Below, one piece after another: positions 1 through 8,448 of a stretch of DNA of 18,655 nt. Source of the DNA: Larix sibirica (Eukaryota > Streptophyta > Pinopsida > Pinales > Pinaceae). Location: NCBI GenBank assembly GCA_004151065.3, contig NWUY0300006749.1, forward strand, positions 18,904 through 37,558, in the 5' to 3' direction. Under the pieces are notes generated by a model. The model had not been told where the DNA came from, did not search any database, and worked only from the letters and a program-made list of their open reading frames with translations. The translations under genes and the position numbers were made by a program. Numbering within the stretch: the first letter of the stretch is position 1; each line of letters begins with the position of its first letter.

Positions 1-52
1 ATTCGAAAAAAATGGAAAATGGTGAATATTGTTTGGAAAAATCTCTTGAAAA

Positions 53-68
53 TTAGCCCATGGGCTAA
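53..68. repeat. 16-bp perfect palindrome
   Basis: TTAGCCCATGGGCTAA is a perfect 16-bp inverted repeat without spacer. It lies in sequence that I cannot align to the related LTR end at 9105-9352. A palindrome of this size can arise by chance in 18 kb, so no function is claimed. Confidence 0.5.
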
Positions 69-94
69 ATTTCACCCCTAAAATTTTCCCTGAA

Positions 95-327
95 CGAAAA
101 GGTATTAGAGTGTATAATAACATCAAGAGGCATAGCACAAGTGATGAAATTTTGACCCCAAAAAAACATTATTTAAGCCCTCAAACATACCCTGAAAGGT
201 TCTGGACCCCAAATATACAAAGTGAGACCTACCCTTAAAATGGGCCGTACAAACCAATTCGTTAAATTTCTCTACCCATAAAGCACCAAAATAGATGAAA
301 AATTATATATTGATCCATTTCAGATCA
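95..327 (-). repeat. LTR-end fragment, copy 1 of repeat A
   Basis: This stretch aligns to 9105-9352 with many substitutions. Shared blocks include a 'gaccccaaaaaa' segment, a 'gtacaa.cca' segment and a long final block ending in 'tatattgatccatttc.gatca'. Homology stops at the same point in both copies (327 and 9352), and read on the minus strand both begin with TGATC, as expected for an LTR start. The copy runs off the left window edge or decays below about position 95. It may be the 3' LTR of the minus-strand gypsy element whose 5' LTR is at 8449-9352, or an independent fragment. Confidence 0.55.
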
Positions 328-329
328 CA

Positions 330-1577
330 AAACATGATACCACAAGGGATAAAGAAGCTCCTGCAGAGCTCTAATCTCACTTAACCCATCCCATTACTCT
401 CATGCTTAATCAGTCTACTCACTACAAATATATCTAGGACACCATCCAACCATCATGTACAACAAAATGAACATTTCCTTGTTCCTTTCTCAATATTTGC
501 TCAGGATTCTTCTTCCCTTGTATTGATCTTTCATGCATGCAGAAAGAGTCCAACTACTGGTTTCCTTTGGGAATAATTTGGGATAGAAAATAGTCGACTT
601 CTTTTCTAATGAATGAAAAACAATAATAGGGTTGGATGTTTGAAGGTATTTTATTTAGATATTGTGAATATTCTGGCCATGGTTATTTCAAAAACCATTC
701 CATTCCCTCTGATATTTTTAACAAAACATTCCCCAACTTGAAAATATCCCCTAACATTAGAGAGGATATTGATTATGGATAATGCCTCCTCCCGTTTCCC
801 ACAAATGGATGAATAATAACTAGAAGAAAAGGTAAGTTAAATATTTCTTGCATGATATGTACTATCTTCCCAAGGATTTATACCTTAAATTTGGTACACA
901 CAAAAAATTCAAAGGTTAATGGGAAATATTGTAAAGAATCATTTGTTGAAATGGTAGTGATTTCCACAAGGACAGTGACAACCTCAAATCACCTTCCACT
1001 CTTGTGGTACCATAGTCCCCTTGTTACTTTATCCCGTAGCATTTTAGGTGCATATTATATGATTATCTATTTTCTATTTATACATACTTTTACATAAGCA
1101 TAAGTACACCATGAAAAATGTAACAACTACACCACAATTCTAGGCCACTATTGGGACTCATATATAAATACTACTTGTGCCTTCACCTTGAGGTCCACAC
1201 TAAGAATATTTACAATGCATTTTCACTATTTACAACATCGGGTCATTATAATGCATCCCACCTTGCTTGACTCCCATCACATAAATTGAAATATATAATT
1301 CTTGCAAATAATACAAGATTTATTACATTGTAATTTAGAGGTTAAAATTGGGGATTTATAGTTTCCCCTTGGATCTTGTGATGATTATTATGCACCATGA
1401 TGTTCGAGGTGTATGCAATTAGGCATGAGGTGGCCCATGTGTAGTGAATCATTTGTGTATATAATCATATCATTTTTTCCTTGCTTACTCATGATTTCAA
1501 CACAACCAACAACCAAGTAACTAATTATTGTTTTATTAGAGTTTCCATCAACAACAACTAGATTTGTTTGTTTAATG
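330..1577 (-). repeat. Long direct repeat B, copy 1 (LTR-like)
   Basis: It aligns along nearly its whole length with 3807-5230 in the same orientation. Shared anchors include 'catgataccac', 'actctcatgcttaatca', 'aaagagtccaacta', 'caataatagggttg', 'aaaacattccccaactt' and 'tgcaccatgat'. Near its left edge the minus strand reads TGGTATCATG (333-342). This matches the first eight bases of the plant initiator-Met primer-binding site (TGGTATCAGAGC), as expected just past an LTR 3' end. The 81-codon open frame at 852-1097 inside it is not conserved in copy 2 and I treat it as chance. The most likely identity is the LTR of an old retroelement on the minus strand, with no coding capacity seen. Confidence 0.6.
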
Positions 1578-1873
1578 AAGTCACGGGACTTGGATATTGC
1601 AAATGAATTTTTGGTTAACCTATTTATTTCCTCGCTGGATGCTCATGTCTAAGTCTAATAGAAACATTTTCACACTTTGTTTATTTATAAAACATCTATT
1701 ATGGATTGGCCATTATTCCTTTTGTTGCTTTGATTCTAGGAAATTAGCTAAGTGATCTTAGTTCGTATGGTCTTCCCACTCTAATTGTCACTCCCCCTTA
1801 TTGTACTGGTTATCACACTTGCAAAATCTAGGTAATATTCTCATGGCTACCTCACTACCCAAATGTACATTAA

Positions 1874-2030
1874 TGAATATTAAAATATATTATTCATTTT
1901 AATTTTGGATTTATTAACTCGATAGATTATGTTGAAATGTAAATTTGAATATATTGAATATTAAAATATATTATTCAAATAAATTTTAGATTTTACTAAC
2001 TCGATGGACTATATTCAAATGTAAACTATT
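1874..2030. repeat. Tandem pair, about 81-bp period
   Basis: Copy 1 begins at 1874 and copy 2 at 1955. Both start with 'tgaatattaaaatatattattca' (abbreviated here as the first 20 bases plus 'tca') and both contain 'ttactaactcgatgg' or its near variant 'ttattaactcgatag', then 'gaaatgtaaa' or 'caaatgtaaa'. Composition is very AT-rich. It looks like a simple replication-slippage or recombination duplication that has since diverged. Confidence 0.75.
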
Positions 2031-2680
2031 TTTCTTATATTACGAGACTTAGGTTATAAGTTATAGTAAAATAAAGAATTGGAAATATATAGCATTTATT
2101 TTCTAGAAGTAACATAATAAAATATAATTATTTTAAAATAAGTTTTGATAAATCAAATAAATGTTAAGTTAATCATAATCACATTATCATAATCATTATT
2201 AAAAAAATCTATAAAAGTAACTTACTGTGTGTTAAAAGATTAACTTATATTGATATTAACCTAAGTTCAATTACACATTTGCAATTTAGGGAACGGTGAA
2301 ATAACATCCATCAACGTAATCATATTCTAAAAGTTACGTCGTAGTGTACGATACACCCTTTAAATGTCATGCCTTCTTGCAAGTCTAGTACCTATATTCT
2401 AGTGGGACGCATGTGCCATACAACACAGGTCTTTTTTTCACCGAAAGAACTTATGCAATAGGGATTTACATGGATCATTCAATTGTGGACCTACCAAAAG
2501 TAAAAGGTGAGATTGAAAGTAACTTATACATAAGGTATAAGGCAAATGGAAGGCTGTATAAATGGGAATTAAAAGTGTTGTATTATTTTTTAAAGTAAAA
2601 TAATAATTATATTATTATAGAAAAATAAATATGACTAATGTTTTCATTTTTAGTATTTTTAGTATGAAGATTTTAAAGTT

Positions 2681-2698
2681 TATATATATATATATATA
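2681..2698. repeat. (TA)9 microsatellite
   Basis: Nine uninterrupted TA units lie in the AT-rich interval. This is a common dinucleotide repeat of plant DNA with no further signal around it. Confidence 0.9.
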
Positions 2699-4480
2699 AT
2701 TAATTTTGTAAAGAAATTTAAGGAATGATTCTTTGTGTTAACTGTTATAAATGATTGAGCTAACTCATTTAGCTATAATCCATATCACATAGATATGCTT
2801 ATATTTAAATTATTAATTGCCAAATTATTGTGAGAGGTCACCTCCTTGCTTTATTCAATTTTCCTTTTGTTATCCACAACAACAACCCAAGATGTGTGGT
2901 GCAGAGGGAAATTCTATGCATGAGAAAATTTAGAGTTATAAAAAGAACCATGAACATGCACAAATCAAACTAAGTAATTACATACACACATCTGTAACCG
3001 AGATACAATATAATATTAAATCTCTTTAATTAATCATGTAGAAATACATGATAGTACAATGGTCAAAGATTGAGAGATTGGGAAATATCATATGCCAAAG
3101 TTTTATGAAGAATTATGAGGCCAAATATCATTATCTAGATAACTAAATATCTAAAAATACTAACAAAATATTTGTACAATTCTTTATACAAATACATGAT
3201 GACTTGATTAGAAATGTGTTGGCCTTCTATAATGGCCTTGGGAACATTTGGCGTTCATGTAGATGTCATGTCCAAACTCAATTACATAGATAGTTGTCCT
3301 TCCATAAATGTGGGTGATGATTGGTGTTTCTAGATGTAAGCATACACACAAAATGTTGAAGTAGGCATGTAAAGGGATAAAATTTGGTGTGCAAACTCAA
3401 GAGATAGGTGCATATGGTGTTTAAATTGAATTATGTAGATCTTTCAAGGTGTTATCTCTTAATGAGAGGCTACCAAGAGTATTTTTGTAGCATTCATGGA
3501 TTCCTTTCTTAGCCATTAAGCACTACCAATTAAGATTTATTTTCCTCCTCAACAATCTATGAGGCTAAATCCTACCTCTAACAATAATATAATGCAAAAT
3601 TCATATGAATATATAAAATAGTAGTGGAAATTAAACAAAATTCATTCATTGCCCATTCAATTCAATGAATTAGCAAAATAAAAAGCATTCTATAGGAGTT
3701 AATGCAAAACACTCATATGTGCATGAATGCAATCCACCAAGCTAGTTGAAAAGAAGTGATTTACCATTGAAAGGTAGAAATCGGTGATGGATTCCACCCC
3801 CAATACAAACCATGATACCACCAGGGTAAAATAATATTCTACACAACTCTAATCTATCTCAACTCAACCCATTAATCTCATGCTTAATCAATCTACTCTA
3901 TAGAAAGCACTCTAGGCCCCCATCTAGCCATCAAACAAGCATGGAACTCTCTTACACTATCGTATATAACATAAGGGTGATCTCCCCTTCCCTTGCTCAA
4001 TATTCCATCATAGGTCTTCTTCACTTCTAGTGCTCTTCAATGCAAGCATAAAGAGTCCAACTATTGATTGCATTATGGGAATAACTTTGGATATAAAATA
4101 GTTTCCCTCAAAACAATTAATGAGTAACAATAATAGGGTTGCAAGTTTGAAGGTGTTTGTTTAAGCTATTGTGGACATTATAGCCATGGTTATCTCTGAA
4201 AACCATCTCATTCCCTCTCATATTTGTAGCAAAACATTCCCCAACTTCTACAAACTCTTACCAACCATAATTACCTATGATTATATTGCTATTCAATCAT
4301 AACAACCATAAAAACCATGGTAAAAGATCCACATAACATTGGAAGGAAAATGATTGAGAGCATTCCTCCTCCCCTTGCCCATGAATGAATGAATGATAAT
4401 AAAAATAAAAGGAAAAAAGAGGAACATTTTCTTGCACATGATGTACTCTCTTCCAAGGATTTGACATATTGTACTTGTAC

Positions 4481-4634
4481 ACAAAAAGTCAAAGGCTTAT
4501 GGTAAAGCTTGTAAAGAAACATGAATTAAAATGGTAATATTTTCCACAAGAACAATGACAAAAAGTCAAAGACTTATGGTAAAGCTTGTAAAAAAACATG
4601 AACTAAAATGATACTATTTTCCACAAGAACAATG
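4481..4634. repeat. 77-bp tandem duplication inside repeat B copy 2
   Basis: Copies at 4481-4557 and 4558-4634 share 'acaaaaagtcaaag.cttat', 'ggtaaagcttgtaaa' and 'ttttccacaagaacaatgac', with only a few differences. Repeat B copy 1 has a single equivalent at about 898-975, so this duplication arose after the two B copies separated. Confidence 0.85.
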
Positions 4635-4915
4635 ACAAGATCAAATCACCAATGCACACCCTTTCCTTTTCTTGCTTTGAAGTATTATAATCCACTTGCT
4701 TCTTCCTCAAATAACTTTTTGAGTAAATATGGTATTATTATGTATTTCCTCTTTATGCATACTTTTACATAAACATACATACACCATAAAAAATATAACA
4801 ACTATACCATAATCTTATTATAATACTGAGATTCATACACAATTAGTACTTCAACCTTGACCTTAAAATCCAAAATAAAAATATTTACTATGCATTTATC
4901 ATTACAACATGAATG

Positions 4916-4944
4916 ATTATCATTATCATTATCACCATCATCAT
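4916..4944. repeat. ATC/ATTATC-type microsatellite
   Basis: Three 'attatc' units are followed by 'accatcatcatc'. On the minus strand this produces an Asp/Asn-rich run in a short open frame, which is a composition artefact rather than a gene. Confidence 0.8.
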
Positions 4945-5221
4945 CGCTCAACCCACTTGACTTGACTTCCATTACAAATAAACTTACATACATAATTCTT
5001 AAAAACCATGCATAAATTATTACATTATAATTTAAGGGTTAAATTGAGGTATGATGTTTTCCATGAGCATCATGCACCATGATATTGAAGGTGCATGCAA
5101 TTGGGTATGAAAATGGCTATGTAGTCATTTGTGTCTATGTTCACATATCTTCCTTTTTTTTTTAATAATTTCAATACAACCAAGTACCTTAGTATTTATT
5201 GGAGTTTCTTTCACTACTAAT

Positions 5222-5244
5222 ATTTGTTTTTTTTTGTTTTTTTT
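5222..5244 (-). other. Poly(A) tail of the minus-strand segment
   Basis: The plus strand reads T9, G, T8, with a further TTTG before it. The reverse complement is an A-rich tail directly following '...ctgtttgcgtt'. It marks the 3' end of a reverse-transcribed, poly(A)-primed copy and sets the minus orientation of the segment. Confidence 0.65.
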
Positions 5245-5609
5245 AACGCAAACAGCTATAAGCACTGATTATATTTATAAAAAAAGAAGGTTACATCAAA
5301 AAGATTGATCAGATTCTTCCCCTATGAGGAAAACAACCATCAGTCCAAATTCATCAAGTTCTAGCTGAGAATTAGCATGATACTTGTGAGTCCTGCTGAA
5401 GCTATAACATCTAACAAACTGTCCTAGGATGAGTATGCAGAAATAATACATTACTGATAGTCTGCCTTATACAAAATTGGCCATTAAGCCCAACAAGGAG
5501 CCTTCATATAACTTAGAGCCTAAACTGCGAGAGACAGAGAGTCTGTACTTTATACTAGAAAACATAGAATGCAAAAAAACAACAATAGAGCCGACCCGAG
5601 ACTTCGGAG

Positions 5610-5975
5610 CTAGTTAGGTTCAATATCCATGGTCGCTTCAGTAGCTTCCACGACCTTGTTCTTTTCATTACTCAGATCTACAAAGTTACTAGCTAAGGCC
5701 ATGAACTTTTTCAGCTTCTCCATCTTTCGGTTGATATCCACAAGCTCACTATCAGTTACCTTGGGCTTCCAAACCTTGCAGGCGTAGGCCAAACCCAAGG
5801 TTTCTTCTAAGTGCTCAATATTTGCAGCCATGAGAGAATATTGATCTCAAATCTCAACTTGAGAAGCAGTTGCAAAATTATACATATGGGAAATTACCTT
5901 CTTAATTCGATGTTGTCTCCCCAAACCATCCTCATCTACAACTCCAGATCCTGCAGACGATCCAAAAAATCCACC
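5610..5975 (-). pseudogene. Unrecognised coding remnant with helical C-terminus, one in-frame stop
   Basis: An ATG at 5829-5831 opens 73 codons (5610-5831). The frame also extends upstream for another 42 codons to about 5975 with one TGA (5847-5849) between. The upper part contains GLGRQHRIKKVISHMYNF. The lower part contains EHLEETLGLAYACKVWKPKV and then a Lys/Glu/Leu-rich stretch around DINRKMEKLKKFMALAS that could form a helix or short coiled coil, and ends with EATMDIEPN. I do not recognise the family. Its place between an RNase H remnant and a poly(A) tail suggests the 3' part of a non-LTR element or a captured transcript. Composition looks coding and the single stop suggests moderate age. 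Confidence 0.4.
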
Positions 5976-6172
5976 TCAAACTTGGAGATACTGCGATTTC
6001 CATCCTGGCCAACTACATTTCCAGTTCTTGAGTGCCTTTGACAGGGTCCAATTCCTGGATGGCTTCCCAGGTCTGCAGACTCCCCCCACATTTCAGCATG
6101 CTGTACGCCCTTGCCACACCTCGCATTAAGGTTGTGTCTCGAATTGCAACAATTCCCACATGCAGGTTTCAC
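5936..6172 (-). pseudogene. Possible zinc-knuckle-like remnant (C-x2-C-x4-H-x5-C)
   Basis: This 78-codon minus-strand frame begins MKPACGNCCNSRHNLNARCG. Cys5, Cys8, His13 and Cys19 are spaced C-x2-C-x4-H-x5-C, one residue longer than the usual CCHC knuckle (C-x2-C-x4-H-x4-C). The rest (SISKFEVDFLDRLQDLEL) leads towards the unrecognised remnant at 5610-5975, which is in another frame. The two may be pieces of one frameshifted reading frame. The plus-strand frame at 6032-6505 over the same DNA is longer but shows no family pattern and I regard it as the antisense shadow. Confidence is low because a knuckle-like spacing can arise by chance. Confidence 0.25.
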
Positions 6173-6565
6173 ATTCCCCTAATTACACCCCCCACCATGA
6201 GAATAGTGCTCCCCTCCACTTCCAGTTCCAGGGTAAGCCATTTACTTATCAGCAAAGGATCCATTCCACAATACCAACAACAAGTTCTGGCCAGAGAATG
6301 CGTCGAAATGACAGACAACAGAAGAATGAGATCCGAGAGATGCCCGGTAGGGGAATTTAATCAATCTGTGGAGCTCGCATGCCAGCTAGATGTCCGGGGT
6401 CTGTGCAGCATTAACTTCGTGCATGCGAAGGGCATCAAGGAGTGGAAAGGCTGCCATTTCTCCAAGGGAGAAATCCCAAAAATTCTCAATAATGAGGCTA
6501 ATTAAAAAAGATATGCCTCTTAAATGCAAAGTATCCATTGGGATAGATAAGAACTAGAATTGGAT

Positions 6566-6805
6566 TTAAGGGATTGAAGTGTTTTCCAATTTTTCATCAT
6601 CGAGCCTTAGAGTCCCATAATCTAGCTCGACGCCAATATTCGCCATATTTTCCGCCTTCTTGTTCAATCCTTGGAGAATATGAAGGAAGGTGAGCTTAAG
6701 GAATTCATCACTGATGCATTGGAGCAGAAGATGCATTTTAGAGATGGGATCTTTCTGATTTGCTATAAGTTGCCTTGCTTCTCTTATTATGATTAGAGAG
6801 TCACC
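6566..6805 (-). pseudogene. RNase H-like domain C-terminal half (truncated retroelement pol)
   Basis: An 80-codon minus-strand frame with no ATG starts right at the N (6806) and ends at a TAA. It begins GDSLIII, the motif carrying a catalytic Asp of RNase H domains in plant retroelements (Asp2 here). Near its end it has HILQGLNKKAENMANIGV, matching the family pattern H-x-x-R-x-x-N-x-x-A-D-x-x-A-N with the last catalytic Asp replaced by Glu (residue 52). The first half of the domain is missing beyond the N. It is the C-terminal end of a LINE-type or other retroelement polyprotein. Frame integrity over 79 codons suggests it is younger than the surrounding gypsy remnants. Confidence 0.6.
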
Positions 6806-6806
6806 N
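6806..6806. other. Single undetermined base, probable assembly seam
   Basis: The N lies exactly between the truncated RNase H frame (to 6805) and an LTR-like fragment (from 6807). Two unrelated elements meeting exactly at an N suggests a contig join rather than a true contiguous junction. Confidence 0.7.
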
Positions 6807-6920
6807 GTTCACTAGCGGGGCCTTGGCCTTGAGCTCCACGCTAGGAATCATACATAATATGCATACAATATTTACATTATAGCCCAAAATATTACAAGGG
6901 TCAAAATGGGGGACATTACA
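6807..6920 (-). repeat. LTR 5'-end fragment starting TGTAATGTCCCCC
   Basis: On the minus strand the fragment starts TGTAATGTCCCCCATTTTGA at 6920, a typical TG-type LTR beginning. Its lower part ('ccttggccttgagctccacg', plus strand, about 6819-6838) aligns with 1180-1199 in repeat B copy 1 ('ccttcaccttgaggtccaca'), so it is a third, shorter relative of the B repeats. It abuts a gag reading frame at 6921, which it interrupts, and is cut by the N at 6806. Confidence 0.5.
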
Positions 6921-7509
6921 GGCATACTCATCTACAATTTTCCCTTGCTTCTTTTCTAAGTAATGCCAGTGGATCTACTAGTCCCGTTCACACCCAATGG
7001 AGTAGAATTGGGACTTAATAAAAATTTTAAACACCTCCCACTTAGTTACTAGGGGATCACCATCTAGTCTAAGTGTCTCTATATGACTTTCCCACCAAGT
7101 TTGGTCATTGCTTCTCATTGTAGTAAGGAAAATAAAGTATTTTTCTCTTATCCTATGTTATGAACATTGAAATAAACTTTTAATCATTGCAACCATTGAT
7201 TCAACTTAACATAATCAATCTTACCTTGTAGGGTTATATGCCCACTTTATCCTCCACTTTAAATAGACGTTAGGAAGAAGTGATGGCACTAGAACTCGGT
7301 CTCTTATTATCTGCATCTTTTTTCAACCCCTTCTCTAGGGATTCACTATCTTCAAGTTTCTTATCCGAGCCAACTTCTTCATTAGAGCTACCGAACTTCC
7401 CAAAAGGTCCAAACTTGTTCTCTAGAGTTTATATGACAATGACCATGTTGCAAGAGATGTCACTGAATTGTTCTTCTAGCTTTGAAAATCTCTCATTTGA
7501 CTTATCCAT
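6921..7509 (-). pseudogene. Broken Ty3/gypsy gag (retrotransposon gag domain)
   Basis: Minus strand, ATG at 7507-7509. The first part (to about 7286) has RFSKLEEQF, then a stop where the sister copy reads LMATLDNK, then a Lys/Asp/Glu/Ser-rich linker. After 7286 follow pieces of the core gag domain in changing frames: KLNQWLQ, VYFNVHNIG, TWWESHIETLRLDGDPLVTK, WEVFKILL, then IHWHYLEKKQGKIVDEYA ending at 6921. The TWWE...W..F...L motif and the order of pieces are those of plant gypsy gag proteins, which form the particle shell around element RNA. I count several stops and at least two frame changes, so it is dead. Nothing of the zinc knuckle, protease or polymerase follows, because the frame is cut at 6921 by an LTR-like start. 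Confidence 0.75.
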
Positions 7510-7614
7510 TGGTTGTTTTTAGTATACACATCCACCATAGCTAGGGTTTCGAGACTTCTTCCTTATTCCAATTCCTAGATCCTACAACTTTCCACAAAAA
7601 CCCCAAAGAAATAT

Positions 7615-7626
7615 GCTCAGATACTA
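7615..7626 (-). other. Primer-binding site, initiator-Met tRNA type, copy 1
   Basis: The minus strand reads TAGTATCTGAGC, 10 of 12 matches to the plant initiator-Met primer-binding site TGGTATCAGAGC. It sits about 105 bp before the gag ATG at 7509, the expected place, and recurs at the equivalent point in the second duplicate unit. Confidence 0.65.
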
Positions 7627-8076
7627 ATATAATATGTAAAATACCATTGATATTCCACTTAAATAGTTGGTCACAACAAATCTTCTAATATTCTACAATC
7701 TCTTCTTATGAAGTGTTTTACTTTATATTGCATATTTAATATACTACCTTAATGTTGAAATAAACTGAAATTGAGATGAAAGAAACAATAAAATAACACA
7801 ATATTCACACAATCAACACAAGATGTGCCTTGGGAAAACCCAATATGGGAAAAACCTAGCTAGAAAGTGATGCTTACGATCTACTCTTTTCTTCTCAGTT
7901 ATGAAATCCAAATAGAAAGAACGAGGCACTCACTATAGTGTTGGCATGGACATTGCGACAAGTACGACTGCTACATAATATTCCACTTCCTCTTATTTGT
8001 TCCAAAATCCCATCCCAAATGCTCTCCTCAACTATGGAATATTAGCAATATCAATAGAACAAAACCCCTTCCTTTC

Positions 8077-8331
8077 CTAACAATCCAGAATTTGACATAC
8101 TCTAATAGCACTAGAACTTGGTCTCTTCTTCTTTGACTCTTTTTTCAAGTCCTTCTCTATGGCTTTGTTATCTTCAAGTTTCCCATTTGACCTAGCTTTT
8201 GAATTAAATATGCTAAAATCCCCAAAAGATCCAATCTTGTTGTCTAGAGTTGCCATGAGAATGACCATATTGTGAGAGATGTTAGTGACTTGTGCTTCCA
8301 GCTTTGTAAATCTCTCATATGACTTACCCAT
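8077..8331 (-). pseudogene. Gypsy gag N-terminus, duplicate copy, truncated
   Basis: ATG at 8329-8331 opens 84 codons starting MGKSYERFTKLEAQV, then SHNMVILMATLDNKIGSFGD and a Lys/Glu-rich linker ending KKKRPSSSAI. The last eight residues are read from the LTR of the adjacent duplicate unit, so the reading frame ends by running across the tandem junction at about 8107. The equivalent N-terminus of the other unit (from 7509) differs at many positions and carries an early stop. Without the core gag domain this piece cannot make a working capsid protein. Confidence 0.7.
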
Positions 8332-8436
8332 TGAATTTTATTAGTGTAATCATCCACCATAGCGAGGGTTTGAATACTTCTTCCTTACAACAATTCCTAG
8401 ATCCTACAACTTCTCAAAAAAATCCCAAAGAAATAT

Positions 8437-8448
8437 GCTGTCATACCA
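8437..8448 (-). other. Primer-binding site, initiator-Met tRNA type, copy 2
   Basis: The minus strand reads TGGTATGACAGC, 10 of 12 matches to the plant initiator-Met site, about 105 bp before the gag ATG at 8331. The mismatches differ from those of copy 1, which fits independent decay of two functional ancestors. Confidence 0.7.

Larger units (their letters stand above)
1578..3806. other. AT-rich non-coding interval between the B repeats
   Basis: About 2.2 kb without a recognisable gene on either strand. It contains a degenerate 81-bp tandem pair (1874-2030), a TA microsatellite (2681-2698) and many A/T runs. A purine run reading AAGGGGGAG on the minus strand lies near 1790-1800. If the flanking B repeats are LTRs of one minus-strand element, this would be its internal region, and the purine run would be a plausible polypurine tract in front of copy 1. 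In that case the element would be a non-coding, LARD-like one. The 61-codon frame at 2413-2598 matches nothing I recognise. Confidence 0.45.
3807..5230 (-). repeat. Long direct repeat B, copy 2 (LTR-like)
   Basis: Second copy of the repeat at 330-1577, same orientation, with numerous substitutions and indels. TGGTATCATG reads on the minus strand at 3811-3820, at the left edge, in the position of a primer-binding site after an LTR. The copy has its own 77-bp internal tandem duplication (4481-4634) that copy 1 lacks, and an ATC-rich microsatellite (4916-4944). Homology ends at about 5230, where the oligo(T) tract of a minus-strand poly(A)-tailed segment begins. Open frames inside it (minus 4289-4522 and 4802-4993) are not conserved in copy 1 and are dismissed. 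Confidence 0.6.
5222..6805 (-). mobile_element. Poly(A)-tailed LINE-like segment, 5' end cut by an N
   Basis: On the minus strand this segment begins at the undetermined base 6806 with the end of an RNase H-like domain (stop at 6566-6568). It continues through about 1.3 kb containing broken coding remnants and ends in an interrupted poly(A) run, seen on the plus strand as T9-G-T8 at 5227-5244. A 3' poly(A) tail after an RNase H domain is typical of plant L1-type LINEs, many of which carry a C-terminal RNase H. The tail abuts the broken edge of repeat B copy 2, which fits insertion there. I find no target-site duplication, because the other edge is at the N. A processed or chimeric transcript copy is the alternative. 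Confidence 0.5.

Noticed and set aside
852-1097. 81-codon plus-strand frame
   Set aside because: It lies in repeat B copy 1 and the frame is not kept in copy 2.
2413-2598. 61-codon plus-strand frame in AT-rich DNA
   Set aside because: No motif, no neighbouring coding piece and a length expected by chance.
4802-4993. Asp/Asn-rich minus-strand frame
   Set aside because: The acidic run is the translated ATC/ATTATC microsatellite at 4916-4944.
6032-6505. 157-codon plus-strand frame
   Set aside because: It overlaps minus-strand remnants between an RNase H end and a poly(A) tail, has mixed composition and no family motif; judged an antisense shadow.
7280-7522. 80-codon plus-strand frame
   Set aside because: It is the antisense of the gag N-terminus, which is recognisable on the minus strand and duplicated at 8077-8331.
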